A DNA stretch of 64,000 nucleotides. Source: Aquabacter sp040049275 (GTDB lineage: Bacteria > Pseudomonadota > Alphaproteobacteria > Rhizobiales > Xanthobacteraceae). This document shows, one piece after another, positions 6,559-17,831 of this stretch (within the stretch, counting starts at the first letter, position 1; every line of letters starts with the position of its first letter). The position numbers and the translations under genes are program-made. The stretch covers positions 62,001-126,000 of the forward strand of contig NZ_JBDZDT010000006.1 in assembly GCF_040049275.1 (NCBI RefSeq). The letters run 5' to 3'. The notes under the pieces were generated by a model, which was given only the letters and a program-made list of their open reading frames with translations, did not search any database and was not told where the DNA came from.

Positions 6559-8934
6559 TTATTCCGCGGCGCGGCGCGCGAGACGCGCCTGTGCGATGGC
6601 CCAGACCTTGGCCGGCGTCGCCGGCATGGAAATGTCCTGCGTGCCCAGCGCATCGGTGAGCGCGTTGATGACCGCCGGCGGCGAAGCGATGGCCCCCGCC
6701 TCTCCGCAGCCCTTCATGCCCAGTGGGTTGGAGGGGCTGCGCGTCTCGGTCATGCCCACCTTGAAGGCCGGCAGGTCCTCTGCGCGCGGCATCTGGTAGT
6801 CCATGTAGGAGCCGGTCACGAGCTGGCCGTCAGTGTCGTAGGCGACGTGCTCCATGAGCGCCTGCCCGACCCCTTGGGCGATGCCGCCATGCACCTGCCC
6901 CTCCACGATCATGGGATTGATGACGGTGCCGAAATCGTCCACCGCCGTCCAGTTGACGATCTCGGTGACGCCGGTCTCCGGGTCCACTTCCAGCTCGCAA
7001 ATGTGGCAGCCGGCGGGAAAGGTGAAGTTGGTGGGGTCGTAGAACGCCCCCTCCTTCAGCCCCGGCTCGATCTCCGAGGTCGGGAATTTGTGGGCGACAT
7101 AGGCGTTGAGCGCCACTTCCGCGAAGGCGAGGCCCCGGTCGGTGCCGGCGACCGTGAAGCGGCCGTCCTTGAACTCGATATCGCCTTCGCTGGCCTCCAG
7201 CACGTGGGCGGCGATCTTCTTCGCCTTGGCCTCCACCTTGTCCAGCGCCTTCACGATGGCGGACATGCCCACCGCCCCAGAGCGCGAGCCATAAGTGCCC
7301 ATGCCGAACTGCACCTTATCGGTGTCGCCATGGATCACATTGACCTGCTCGATAGGGATGCCGAGCCGGGCGGAGACGAGCTGGGCGAAGGTGGTCTCGT
7401 GGCCCTGACCGTGGCTGTGGGAGCCGGTGAGCACCTCCACGTTTCCGGTAGGGTTCACCCGCACCTCGGCGCTCTCCCAGAGGCCGACGCCCGCGCCCAG
7501 CGAGCCCACCGCCGCGGACGGGGCGATGCCGCAGGCTTCGATATAGGCGGAAAGGCCGATGCCCCGCAGCTTGCCGCGCCGCTCGGCCTCCGCCTTGCGG
7601 GCGGGGAAGCCCTTATAGTCGGCGATCTCCAGCGCCTTATCGAGGGAGGCGCCGTAATCGCCGGCATCGTAATTCATGATGACGGGCGTCTGGTGCGGGA
7701 AGGCGCCGATTAAATTGCGCCGGCGCATCTCGGCGGGGTCGATGCCCATTTCCCGCGCCGCCTTGTCGACGATACGCTCCACCAGGAAGGTGGCTTCCGG
7801 CCGCCCGGCGCCGCGATAGGCATCCACGGGGGAAGTGTTGGTGTAGACCGCATCCACCTCGCAATAGATGGCCGGGATGTCGTACTGGCCCGACAGCAGG
7901 GTCGCATAGAGATAAGTCGGCACGCATGAGGCAAAGGTGGAGAGATAGGCCCCCATATTGGCCGCCGTCTTCACCCGGAAACCGAGGATCTTCCCGTCCT
8001 TGTCCAAGGCAAGCTGGCCGTGGGTGATGTGGTCGCGGCCATGGGCATCGCAGAGGAAGGCTTCGCCCCGCTCGCAGGTCCATTTCACCGGCCGCCCCAC
8101 GCGCTTGGAGGCCCACGCGCAGACCGTCTCCTCCGCATAGATGAAGATCTTGGAGCCGAAGCCGCCGCCCACGTCAGGCGCGATCACCCGGAGCTTGTGC
8201 TCCGGCGCGAGGCCGACGAAAGCGGACAGGACGAGCCGGGCCACGTGCGGGTTCTGGCTGGTGGTCCAGAGGGTGAAGCTGTCATCGCCCGCATCGTAGT
8301 CGCCGATGGCCGCGCGCGGCTCCATGGGATTCGGCGCGAGGCGGTTGTTGACGATGTCGATCTGCGTCACGTGCGCGGCGCGGGTGAAGGCCGCCTCTGT
8401 GGCCGCCTTGTCGCCCAGCTCCCACTCGAACACCGTATTGCGCGGCGCCACCTCGTGGAGCTGCGCCGCACCTTGAGCCTGCGCCTGGGCGAGGTCGGAG
8501 ACGGCGGGCAGCACCTCGTAGTCCACCTCCATCGCAGCAGCTGCGTCCTTCGCCTGGTTCAGGGTCTCGGCGATCACCACCGCCACGTGGTCACCCACAT
8601 AGCGCACCGTATCCAAGGCCAGCGCGGGATGGGCGCCCGCCTTCATGGGCGAGCCGTCCTTGGAATGGATCATCCAGCCGCAGATGAGGCCGCCAATGCC
8701 GTCCTCTGCGAGATCCTTGCCCGTGAGCACCGCCACCACGCCGGGCATGGCCTCGGCCGCCCCGGTGTCGATGGACCGGATCTTCGCGTGGGCATAAGGC
8801 GAGCGCAGGAAATAGGCCTGGGCCTGTCCGGGGCGGGAGAGGTCGTCGGTGTAGCGGCCCTTGCCGGTGATGAAGCGGTGGTCTTCCTTGCGCCGGACGG
8901 CGGCGCCGATGGGGGTGACGTTGCTGGCGGTCAT
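6559..8934 (-). CDS. molybdopterin-binding large subunit, form II CoxL-like
   Basis: A 791-residue catalytic subunit that should bind the molybdenum-cytosine-dinucleotide cofactor. The active-site loop reads AYRGAGR at residues 372-378. Form I, the proven CO dehydrogenase, has AYxCSFR with a Cu-bound cysteine; here that cysteine is missing, so this is form II (BMS clade), whose physiological substrate is generally unsettled. The conserved GxGE base region is present near the C-terminus (KGCGEAGAIASPPA). The S-L-M gene order is the one described for form II. A GGGAGGA RBS lies four bases before the ATG. CO oxidation should not be assumed; aldehydes or heterocycles are possible. Confidence 0.92.
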   Translation of the reverse strand: MTASNVTPIGAAVRRKEDHRFITGKGRYTDDLSRPGQAQAYFLRSPYAHAKIRSIDTGAAEAMPGVVAVLTGKDLAEDGIGGLICGWMIHSKDGSPMKAGAHPALALDTVRYVGDHVAVVIAETLNQAKDAAAAMEVDYEVLPAVSDLAQAQAQGAAQLHEVAPRNTVFEWELGDKAATEAAFTRAAHVTQIDIVNNRLAPNPMEPRAAIGDYDAGDDSFTLWTTSQNPHVARLVLSAFVGLAPEHKLRVIAPDVGGGFGSKIFIYAEETVCAWASKRVGRPVKWTCERGEAFLCDAHGRDHITHGQLALDKDGKILGFRVKTAANMGAYLSTFASCVPTYLYATLLSGQYDIPAIYCEVDAVYTNTSPVDAYRGAGRPEATFLVERIVDKAAREMGIDPAEMRRRNLIGAFPHQTPVIMNYDAGDYGASLDKALEIADYKGFPARKAEAERRGKLRGIGLSAYIEACGIAPSAAVGSLGAGVGLWESAEVRVNPTGNVEVLTGSHSHGQGHETTFAQLVSARLGIPIEQVNVIHGDTDKVQFGMGTYGSRSGAVGMSAIVKALDKVEAKAKKIAAHVLEASEGDIEFKDGRFTVAGTDRGLAFAEVALNAYVAHKFPTSEIEPGLKEGAFYDPTNFTFPAGCHICELEVDPETGVTEIVNWTAVDDFGTVINPMIVEGQVHGGIAQGVGQALMEHVAYDTDGQLVTGSYMDYQMPRAEDLPAFKVGMTETRSPSNPLGMKGCGEAGAIASPPAVINALTDALGTQDISMPATPAKVWAIAQARLARRAAE

Positions 8935-8985
8935 CGTGTCCTCCCTGAAGGACGAGAAGTCTTTTTGTCGGGAGATGCGGCGGAG

Positions 8986-9480
<495 letters not shown>

Positions 9481-9813
9481 ACGCGACCTCCCTTCGGGCG
9501 ACGGGGCACGCGAAACCGACGGCTTGGCGCCACTCGGGGCCAGCCGCCTGATTTTCATTTTATCGGTTCCAGTGTGGCGCCGCTGTCGAGGCCCGGTCAA
9601 GGCACAGGCGTGTGCGTCTTTCGCCTGAGGAGGTGTGTCGGATACCCGCACAATTCACGAGGGCCGTCATGCCCGGGCTCGACCCGGGCATCTCCGTCGG
9701 AACGATCGCGCCAGAATTTCCAAGAGATCCCCGGATCAAGTCCGGGGATGACGCCGAAGGAGAGGCCTCTCGTGCCCGTCATGGCCCGGGCATGGCCGGC
9801 ATGGTGAGGAGAC
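9481..9813. other. gap between coxG-like and coxS-like genes with palindromic repeats
   Basis: This 333-base gap holds C-family hairpins at 9668-9691 and 9727-9749 and a partial one near 9778-9795. It is long enough to contain a separate promoter for the S-L-M genes, but no clear promoter can be read. Confidence 0.5.
9668..9795. repeat. short palindromic repeat cluster, copy C2
   Basis: ATGCCCGGGCTCGACCCGGGCAT at 9669-9691 and ATCCCCGGATC...TCCGGGGAT at 9727-9749 are two separate hairpins of the same family, followed by a partial third copy. Pairs of such hairpins recur at 46972. Confidence 0.7.
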
Positions 9814-10269
9814 TCAGCCCGCCGTCTCGGTCATCGCATTGGCAAAATTCTGGAAGAACTCGTCCGCGGTCTTCTTCGCGGTCCCCGCGACGAGGCGCTG
9901 GCCGAGCTGGGCGAGCTTGCCGCCGATCTGGGCCTCGGCCGTGTAGGTCAGCGTGGTGCCGGTCTCGGTCTCGGCGAGGTCCACCTTCGCGCCGCCCTTG
10001 GCAAAGCCGGCAATGCCGCCATCGCCTTCACCCACGATGCGATAGCTGGCGGGCGGCTCGAGATCCTGAAGGGTGACCTTGCCCTTGAACTTCGCCTTCA
10101 CGGGGCCGACCTTCGTCACCACCACGGCCTTCAGCTCATTCTCCCCCACAAGCTCCAGTTCCTCGCAGCCGGGAATGCAGCGCTTCAGCATTTCGGGATC
10201 GTTGAGCGCCGCCCACACCTTCTCGCGGGGCACGGGCAACTCGTACGAACCGGTCATCTCCAGGGCCAT
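9814..10269 (-). CDS. coxG: CoxG-like SRPBCC-family protein
   Basis: A 151-residue protein of the CoxG (PF06240) branch of the START/SRPBCC fold. It starts with the typical MTGSYELPVPREKVWAALNDPE and carries the LKRCIPGCEEL segment (residues 31-41). In carboxydotrophs CoxG helps recruit CO dehydrogenase to the membrane; in organisms with form II enzymes its role is unknown. It is the first gene of the leftward set and shares a 195-base divergent promoter region with livH. The ATG at 10269 is two residues upstream of the conserved start. Confidence 0.88.
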   Translation of the reverse strand: MALEMTGSYELPVPREKVWAALNDPEMLKRCIPGCEELELVGENELKAVVVTKVGPVKAKFKGKVTLQDLEPPASYRIVGEGDGGIAGFAKGGAKVDLAETETGTTLTYTAEAQIGGKLAQLGQRLVAGTAKKTADEFFQNFANAMTETAG

Positions 10270-10464
10270 GCCTGTTCTCCTCAAAATCGCGCGGCATCCT
10301 GCGCCATGACGGAGGTGCGTGAAACCCCGCGCCTTCGTCCAAAGCAGCAGTGACATCCATTTGTCACCCGTGCCGGCCCGCGCTATGACTCGATCATAGG
10401 CGTCGCCCATTCATGAGGCACGGTCAAGCAATAGGCGCTACCAGACAGAGGGGTTTCAGGCCGC

Positions 10465-12808
<2,344 letters not shown>

Positions 12809-12812
<4 letters not shown>

Positions 12813-13720
12813 GGTCCTGGGAACGTGATCCTATCCTTGCCGTCGACCGGCTGAGCATGCGTTTCGGCGGCCTCGTCGCCGTGGGCGACGTTTCCTTCCA
12901 TGTCGGGCGCGGGGAGGTGACGGCGGTCATCGGCCCCAATGGCGCGGGCAAGACCACGGTCTTCAACTGCATCACCGGCTTCTACAAGCCGACCGTGGGG
13001 CGCCTCGCGCTCTCCCATGGCGGCGCGCCGACCCACGCGGAGCTGGACGACCTGACCCGCGTGGGCCGCGCCTCCGCGCGCACGGCCGCCGGCGGCCTGT
13101 TCCTTCTGGAGCGCCTGCCGGACCACAAGGTGGCCTCCGCGGCCAAGGTCGCCCGCACCTTCCAGAACATCCGCCTGTTCTCGGGCATGACCGTGCTGGA
13201 AAACCTCCTGGTGGCCCAGCATATGGGCCTCACCGAGACCGGGCTCCTCTCCCCTTCTGCTCTATTCAACCTGCCGAGCTGGCGGCGCCGCGAGAAGGCG
13301 GCGGTGGAGCGGGCGGTGTCGTGGCTGGAGCGCATCCACCTCATCGACCGCGCCGATGATCCCGCAGGCGACCTGCCCTATGGCGACCAGCGGCGGCTGG
13401 AGATCGCCCGCGCCATGTGCGCCCAGCCGGTGCTGCTCTGCCTGGACGAGCCGGCCGCCGGGCTCAATCCCCGCGAATCCCATGCGCTCAACGAATTGCT
13501 TCTCTCCATCCGCAAGGACTTCTCCACGTCGGTCCTCCTCATCGAGCACGACATGTCGGTGGTGATGGGTATTTCCGACCACGTCATCGTGCTGGAATAC
13601 GGCCGCAAGATCGCCGACGGCACGCCGGAGGAGGTGCGCACCGACCCGCGCGTCATCGCCGCCTATCTGGGCGTGGACGAGGAAGCGGTGATGGCGGTTG
13701 AAGCGGAGGTCGGCGTATGA
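12809..13720 (+). CDS. livG: branched-chain amino acid ABC transporter ATPase LivG
   Basis: A 303-residue ATP-binding subunit. Walker A GPNGAGKTT is at about residues 41-49, the LivG-type AARTFQNIRLF-like segment (VARTFQNIRLFSGMTVLENLL) follows the Q-loop, and Walker B (VLLCLDEPAAGLNP) is at about 208-221. A roughly 30-residue insertion after FYKPTVGRL separates Walker A from the Q-loop and is typical of the longer LivG proteins. The start is the ATG that overlaps the livM stop (ATGA). Confidence 0.94.
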
Positions 13721-14439
13721 GCCAACCCATGCTCCGCGTCGAAGGCGTGAAGACCCAGTACGGCAAGATCATCGCTTTGCACGGCGTCGACCTCGACGTG
13801 AACGAAGGCGAGATCGTCACCCTCATCGGCGCCAACGGGGCCGGCAAGTCCACGCTGATGATGACCATCTGCGGCGCGCCGCGCGCCAGCGAGGGGCGGA
13901 TCTCCTTCGAGGGGCAGGACATCACGCAGATGCCGACCCACGACATCATGCGCCTCAAGATCGCCCAGTCCCCCGAGGGCCGGCGCATCTTCCCGCGCAT
14001 GAGCGTGTTCGAGAATCTGCAGATGGGCGCTGCCATGGACGGCTACGCCCATTTCGCCGAAGACCTGGAGCGCATGTTCGACCTGTTCCCGCGCCTGAAG
14101 GAGCGCCTGCACCAGCGCGGCGGCACCCTTTCCGGCGGCGAGCAGCAGATGCTGGCCATCGCCCGTGCCCTCATGAGCCGGCCGCGCCTCCTGCTGCTGG
14201 ACGAGCCCTCCCTCGGCCTCGCCCCCCTGGTGGTGCGCCAGATCTTCGACGTGATCCGCGACCTCAACGCCACCGAGGGACTGACCGTGTTCCTGGTGGA
14301 GCAGAACGCCTATCACGCGCTGAAGCTCGCCCATCGCGGCTACGTGCTGGTGAATGGCGCCATCACCATGGCCGGCACCGGGCGCGCGCTTCTGGAAAGC
14401 TCCGAGGTGAAGTCCGCCTATCTGGAAGGGGGCGCGTGA
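13717..14439 (+). CDS. livF: branched-chain amino acid ABC transporter ATPase LivF
   Basis: A 240-residue ATPase that pairs with LivG. Walker A GANGAGKST (residues 38-46), signature LSGGEQQMLAIARALM (about 144-159) and Walker B LLLLDEPSLGLAP are all present. It overlaps livG by four bases. Confidence 0.95.
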   Translation: MSQPMLRVEGVKTQYGKIIALHGVDLDVNEGEIVTLIGANGAGKSTLMMTICGAPRASEGRISFEGQDITQMPTHDIMRLKIAQSPEGRRIFPRMSVFENLQMGAAMDGYAHFAEDLERMFDLFPRLKERLHQRGGTLSGGEQQMLAIARALMSRPRLLLLDEPSLGLAPLVVRQIFDVIRDLNATEGLTVFLVEQNAYHALKLAHRGYVLVNGAITMAGTGRALLESSEVKSAYLEGGA

Positions 14440-14441
14440 CC

Positions 14442-14903
14442 ATGGCCGCCCCGTCCAATCCCGGCCGCATGTCCGCGCCCCTGGTGGTGTTCCCGGCGCT
14501 GGCGCTCCTCGCCATCCTGGTGCTGTTCATCGTCCATCCGAAATCGGTGGTGGAGGTCTCCACCGGCGATTTCATGCTGGTCACCCTGTTCCTCGGCGGC
14601 GGCGCCGCCTGGCTCACCGGGCGCGCCGTGGCGAAGGGCTGGAGCTCCTATTGGCAGGTGCTGGTCTATTCCGCGCTACTCACCGCGGCGGTGCGCTTCT
14701 GCCACTTCGCCCTGTTCCACGGCACCCTCGGTGCCTACGACTATTATCTGCTTGAACTCGTTCTACTTTTTTCCATCGCGAGCCTCGGATTCCGCTCCGT
14801 GCGCAAGCAGCAGATGACGCAGCGCTACGACTGGCTGTTCGAGCCGGCCGGCCCGCTCTCCTGGCGCAGCCGCGGCGATGCTGGGGAAGGCACGCCGCAT
14901 TGA
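14442..14903 (+). CDS. small membrane protein of the liv operon (DUF6867-like)
   Basis: A 153-residue protein with four hydrophobic segments (about residues 11-31, 42-62, 71-93 and 101-121) and a charged C-terminal tail. It begins two bases after livF, so it belongs to the operon. Small four-helix proteins occupy this same place in other rhizobial liv operons and are annotated as DUF6867, to my memory; the role is unknown, perhaps a transporter accessory subunit. The ATG at 14442 is the only one close to livF. Confidence 0.78.
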   Translation: MAAPSNPGRMSAPLVVFPALALLAILVLFIVHPKSVVEVSTGDFMLVTLFLGGGAAWLTGRAVAKGWSSYWQVLVYSALLTAAVRFCHFALFHGTLGAYDYYLLELVLLFSIASLGFRSVRKQQMTQRYDWLFEPAGPLSWRSRGDAGEGTPH

Positions 14904-15013
14904 TGCGGCGGCCATCGACAGGGTCCTGAAAACAGGCAGAATGTGGCCAGGACACACCTTCACCGGGTAGGGCGGACAGAACAGACCCGCCCGGGCAGAC
15001 AGAGGAGAACCGG

Positions 15014-16120
15014 ATGAAAAAGCTCTTACTGGCGGGCCTTGCGCTGAGCGCCAGCCTTGCCTTGACGGCGGGGGCGAACGCCCAGGCCACCCTGAAGATG
15101 GGCGTGGGCGGCCCCATGACGGGCAACAATGCGGCTTTCGGCGCGCAGCTCAAGACCGGCGCGGAACAGGCGGTCGCGGACATCAATGCCGCCGGCGGCA
15201 TTAACGGCCAGAAGGTCGAGCTGTTCGTGGGCGACGATGCCTCCAAGCCCGAGCAGGGCAAGGCGGCGGCCAACAAGTTCATCTCCGACGGCGTGAAATA
15301 CGTGGTCGGGCACTTCAACTCCGGCGTCTCGATCCCGACCTCCATCGACTATGAGGAAGCCGGCGTCCTCCAGATCAGCCCCGCCTCCACCAACCCCACC
15401 TTCACCGAGCGCAAGATGTGGAACACGTTCCGCACCTGCGGTCGCGACGACCAGCAGGGCGCGGTGGCGGGCGACTACATCGCCAAGAACTTCAAGGGCA
15501 AGAAGGTCGCCATCGTCCATGACAAGACCCCCTACGGGAAGGGCCTTGCGGACGAGACCCAGAAGGCCATGAACCAGGGCGGCGTGAAGGAAGTCATCTA
15601 CGAGGGCATCAATCCCGGCGACAAGGACTATTCCGCCCTCGTCTCCAAGCTGAAGGCGGCGGGCGTCGACCTCGTCTATTATGGCGGCCTGCACCCTGAA
15701 GCCGGCCTCATCGTGCGCCAGATGCGCGACCAGGGCCTCCAGAGCATCCTGTTCTCCGGCGACGGCATCACCGACAAGGAGTTCTGGACCATTGCCGGCC
15801 CCGGCGCCGCCGGCACGCTCATGACCTTCGGCCCCGACCCGCGCCGCAACCCCGCCGCCAAGGACGTGGTGGAGAAGTTCAAGGCCAAGGGCGTCGATCC
15901 CGAAGGCTACGTCCTTTATTCCTACGCCGCCGTTCAGGTGATGAAGCAGGCCATGGAAGCCACCAAGTCCACCGACCCGAAGAAGCTGGCCGAGTACATG
16001 CACTCGGGCGCCACCTTCCAGACGGTTCTTGGGCCGCTCTCCTTCGACAAGAAGGGCGACATCACCAAGAAGGACTATGTGGTCTATGTCTGGAAGGACG
16101 GCGCCTACAACGAGATCTGA
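15014..16120 (+). CDS. livK: branched-chain amino acid ABC transporter substrate-binding protein
   Basis: A 368-residue periplasmic binding protein (peripla_BP_6 fold). A Sec signal peptide MKKLLLAGLALSASLALTAGANA is followed by the mature start QATLKMGVGGPMTG; GAEQAVADINAAGGINGQKVEL (about residues 49-70) is the classic LivK-type helix-strand. An AGAGGA RBS-like stretch precedes the ATG. The gap of 110 bases from the membrane gene and the strong terminator after it close the operon. The ligand is likely leucine/isoleucine/valine, but related acyl amides or urea derivatives cannot be excluded. Confidence 0.94.
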   Translation: MKKLLLAGLALSASLALTAGANAQATLKMGVGGPMTGNNAAFGAQLKTGAEQAVADINAAGGINGQKVELFVGDDASKPEQGKAAANKFISDGVKYVVGHFNSGVSIPTSIDYEEAGVLQISPASTNPTFTERKMWNTFRTCGRDDQQGAVAGDYIAKNFKGKKVAIVHDKTPYGKGLADETQKAMNQGGVKEVIYEGINPGDKDYSALVSKLKAAGVDLVYYGGLHPEAGLIVRQMRDQGLQSILFSGDGITDKEFWTIAGPGAAGTLMTFGPDPRRNPAAKDVVEKFKAKGVDPEGYVLYSYAAVQVMKQAMEATKSTDPKKLAEYMHSGATFQTVLGPLSFDKKGDITKKDYVVYVWKDGAYNEI

Positions 16121-16142
16121 GCGCCGCGCCGACGTGTTATGA

Positions 16143-16172
16143 AGCCCGCGCCTCGGCGCGGGCTTTGTATTT
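16143..16172 (+). terminator. intrinsic terminator of the liv operon
   Basis: AGCCCGCGCC-TC-GGCGCGGGCT forms a stem of up to ten pairs, followed by TTGTATTTGG, 23 bases after the binding-protein stop. Confidence 0.8.
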
Positions 16173-16186
16173 GGAGGGACAACAAC

Positions 16187-16807
16187 ATGCTCAAGATTTG
16201 GGGACGCACCAATTCGGTGAATGTGAAAAAGGTGATGTGGGCGGTGGAGGAGCTCGGGATTCCCTACGAGCGCACCGACGCCGGCGGCGCCTTCGGCCTG
16301 GTCAATGACGACGCCTACCGTGCCATGAACCCCAACGGTCTCGTGCCCCTCATCAAGGACGGCGACGTGGTGGTGTGGGAATCCAACGCCATCGTGCGCT
16401 ACCTCGCCGCCAAGCATGGGGCGGGCACCCTGTGGGCCGACGACCCGGCGGAGCGCGCCATGGGCGACAAATGGATGGACTGGCCCACCTCCAGCCTCGC
16501 CGGCCCGTTCCGTGACGTGTTCTGGAACATGGTGCGCATCGCCCCCCAGAACCGGGACAATGCTGCCGTCGAGCACGGCAAGGCCGCCTGCGGCACCCTG
16601 TTCTCGCGCGTCGACCGGGCGCTGGCCGACCACCCGTACCTCTCCGGCGACACGTTCCGGATGGGGGACATCCCGCTGGGCTGCTTCGCCTATGGCTGGT
16701 TCGAGATGTCCATCGAGCGCCCGAACCTGCCGCATCTCTCCGCCTGGTACGACCGCATCAGCAAGCGCCCGGCCTTCCAGAAGGCGGTGGCCCTGCCGCT
16801 GACGTGA
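16187..16807 (+). CDS. glutathione S-transferase family protein
   Basis: A 206-residue cytosolic GST. The thioredoxin-like N-terminal domain (residues 1-80: MLKIWGRTNSVNVKKVMWAVEELGIPYE, then GLVPLIKDGDVVVWESNAIVRYLA with the cis-Pro and the glutamate/serine pair that binds glutathione) is joined to an all-helical C-terminal domain. It lacks any clear class-specific feature, so the substrate is unknown. The ATG at 16187 follows GGAGGGACAACAAC, a good RBS; an upstream in-frame start would overlap the liv terminator. Confidence 0.9.
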   Translation: MLKIWGRTNSVNVKKVMWAVEELGIPYERTDAGGAFGLVNDDAYRAMNPNGLVPLIKDGDVVVWESNAIVRYLAAKHGAGTLWADDPAERAMGDKWMDWPTSSLAGPFRDVFWNMVRIAPQNRDNAAVEHGKAACGTLFSRVDRALADHPYLSGDTFRMGDIPLGCFAYGWFEMSIERPNLPHLSAWYDRISKRPAFQKAVALPLT

Positions 16808-16818
16808 GGTGTTTCTAT

Positions 16819-16941
16819 CCCCTCCCCCCTTGCGGGGGAGGGCCAGGGAGGGGGGTGAAACCGCCTCCACCGAGACCAACATCGCCGGGACAAGCGGAAA
16901 CATACCCCCCTCCCCATCCCTCCCCCGCAAGGGGGGAGGGT
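16819..16941. repeat. ~120-bp G/C-run inverted repeat, copy B1
   Basis: Two arms of the form CCCCTCCCCCCTTGCGGGGG and its reverse complement enclose about 60 bp of unique sequence. It lies between the convergent GST and ccdA genes. The same layout recurs at 19402, 30495, 43701 and 63756. Confidence 0.75.
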
Positions 16942-16956
16942 GAAAAGGCGCAGGCT

Positions 16957-17688
16957 TCACCCGATGGTCGACAGCGCCGGGAAGGTCTCCAGCAGCCAGT
17001 AGGAGGCGTTGGCGATCCAGCCGGACATGAAGGCGATGCCGGTGAGCACCAGGAGCCCGCCCATCACCTTCTCCATCAAAGGCAGGAAGCGCCGCGCGTG
17101 CCGCAGTCCGTTCAGGAACGGCCGCACCGCCAGCGCCGCCAGGAGGAACGGCACGCCGAGCCCGGCCGAATAGACCGCCAGCAGCAGCGCCCCCTTGGTC
17201 ACCGTCGCCTCCGATCCGGCCACCGCCAGGATGGCGCCCAAAACCGGCCCCAGGCACGGCGTCCAACCGAACGCGAAGGCGAGGCCCATGACGAAGGCGC
17301 CCCAGATGCCCGTGGGCGGCGCCACTTCCTTGCGCGCCGTGCGCGACAAGAGGTTGATGCGGAATACGCCGAGAAAGTTCAGCCCCATCACGATGATGGC
17401 GATGCCGGCGATGATGGACAGCGCCTCGAGATGGGCACGCAGCACCTCGCCGATGGCCGAGGCCCCTGCCCCCAGCGACACGAACACCACGGTGAAGCCG
17501 GCCACAAACAGGAGCGCGCCGGCAAAGGTGCGCGCCGCCACCCGCTCCAGTGGGCGCGCATTGGACAGGTCCTCCAGCGTGGTGCCGCCGATGAAGCACA
17601 GATAAGGCGGCACCAGCGGCAGGACGCAGGGTGACAGGAAGCTCGCGAGGCCGGCCAGGAAGGCGGCGGGAAGGGTGACGTCGGCCAT
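16957..17688 (-). CDS. ccdA: cytochrome c biogenesis protein CcdA
   Basis: A 243-residue inner-membrane protein with six hydrophobic segments. The two conserved transmembrane cysteines are in SFLSPCVLPLVPP (residues 17-29) and FGWTPCLGP (about 145-153). CcdA moves electrons from cytosolic thioredoxin to the periplasm for cytochrome c maturation. The first cysteine motif fixes the N-terminus near 17688; an ATG four codons upstream at 17700 is possible. It is divergent from the P1 peptidase. Confidence 0.92.
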   Translation of the reverse strand: MADVTLPAAFLAGLASFLSPCVLPLVPPYLCFIGGTTLEDLSNARPLERVAARTFAGALLFVAGFTVVFVSLGAGASAIGEVLRAHLEALSIIAGIAIIVMGLNFLGVFRINLLSRTARKEVAPPTGIWGAFVMGLAFAFGWTPCLGPVLGAILAVAGSEATVTKGALLLAVYSAGLGVPFLLAALAVRPFLNGLRHARRFLPLMEKVMGGLLVLTGIAFMSGWIANASYWLLETFPALSTIG

Positions 17689-17831
17689 TGCCGGCTTCAT
17701 GGCCTGAGCGGCGCCGCGCGGCAAGCCCGGCAGCCCCGCCCTCCCCCTTATGTGAAGACGGGGCGGACGAGGCCATTGATCGCAGGGCTCTCCATCGTGC
17801 ACACAGGCGCTCGGAACAACGCGCGGACATC

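Noticed and set aside
6559..8934. Annotation as aerobic carbon monoxide dehydrogenase
   Set aside because: The active-site loop is AYRGAGR, not AYxCSFR; the copper-binding cysteine is missing, so only the family can be claimed.
16819..16941. B-family repeats as a CRISPR array
   Set aside because: Single inverted pairs at scattered loci with no regular spacer-repeat series and no cas genes.
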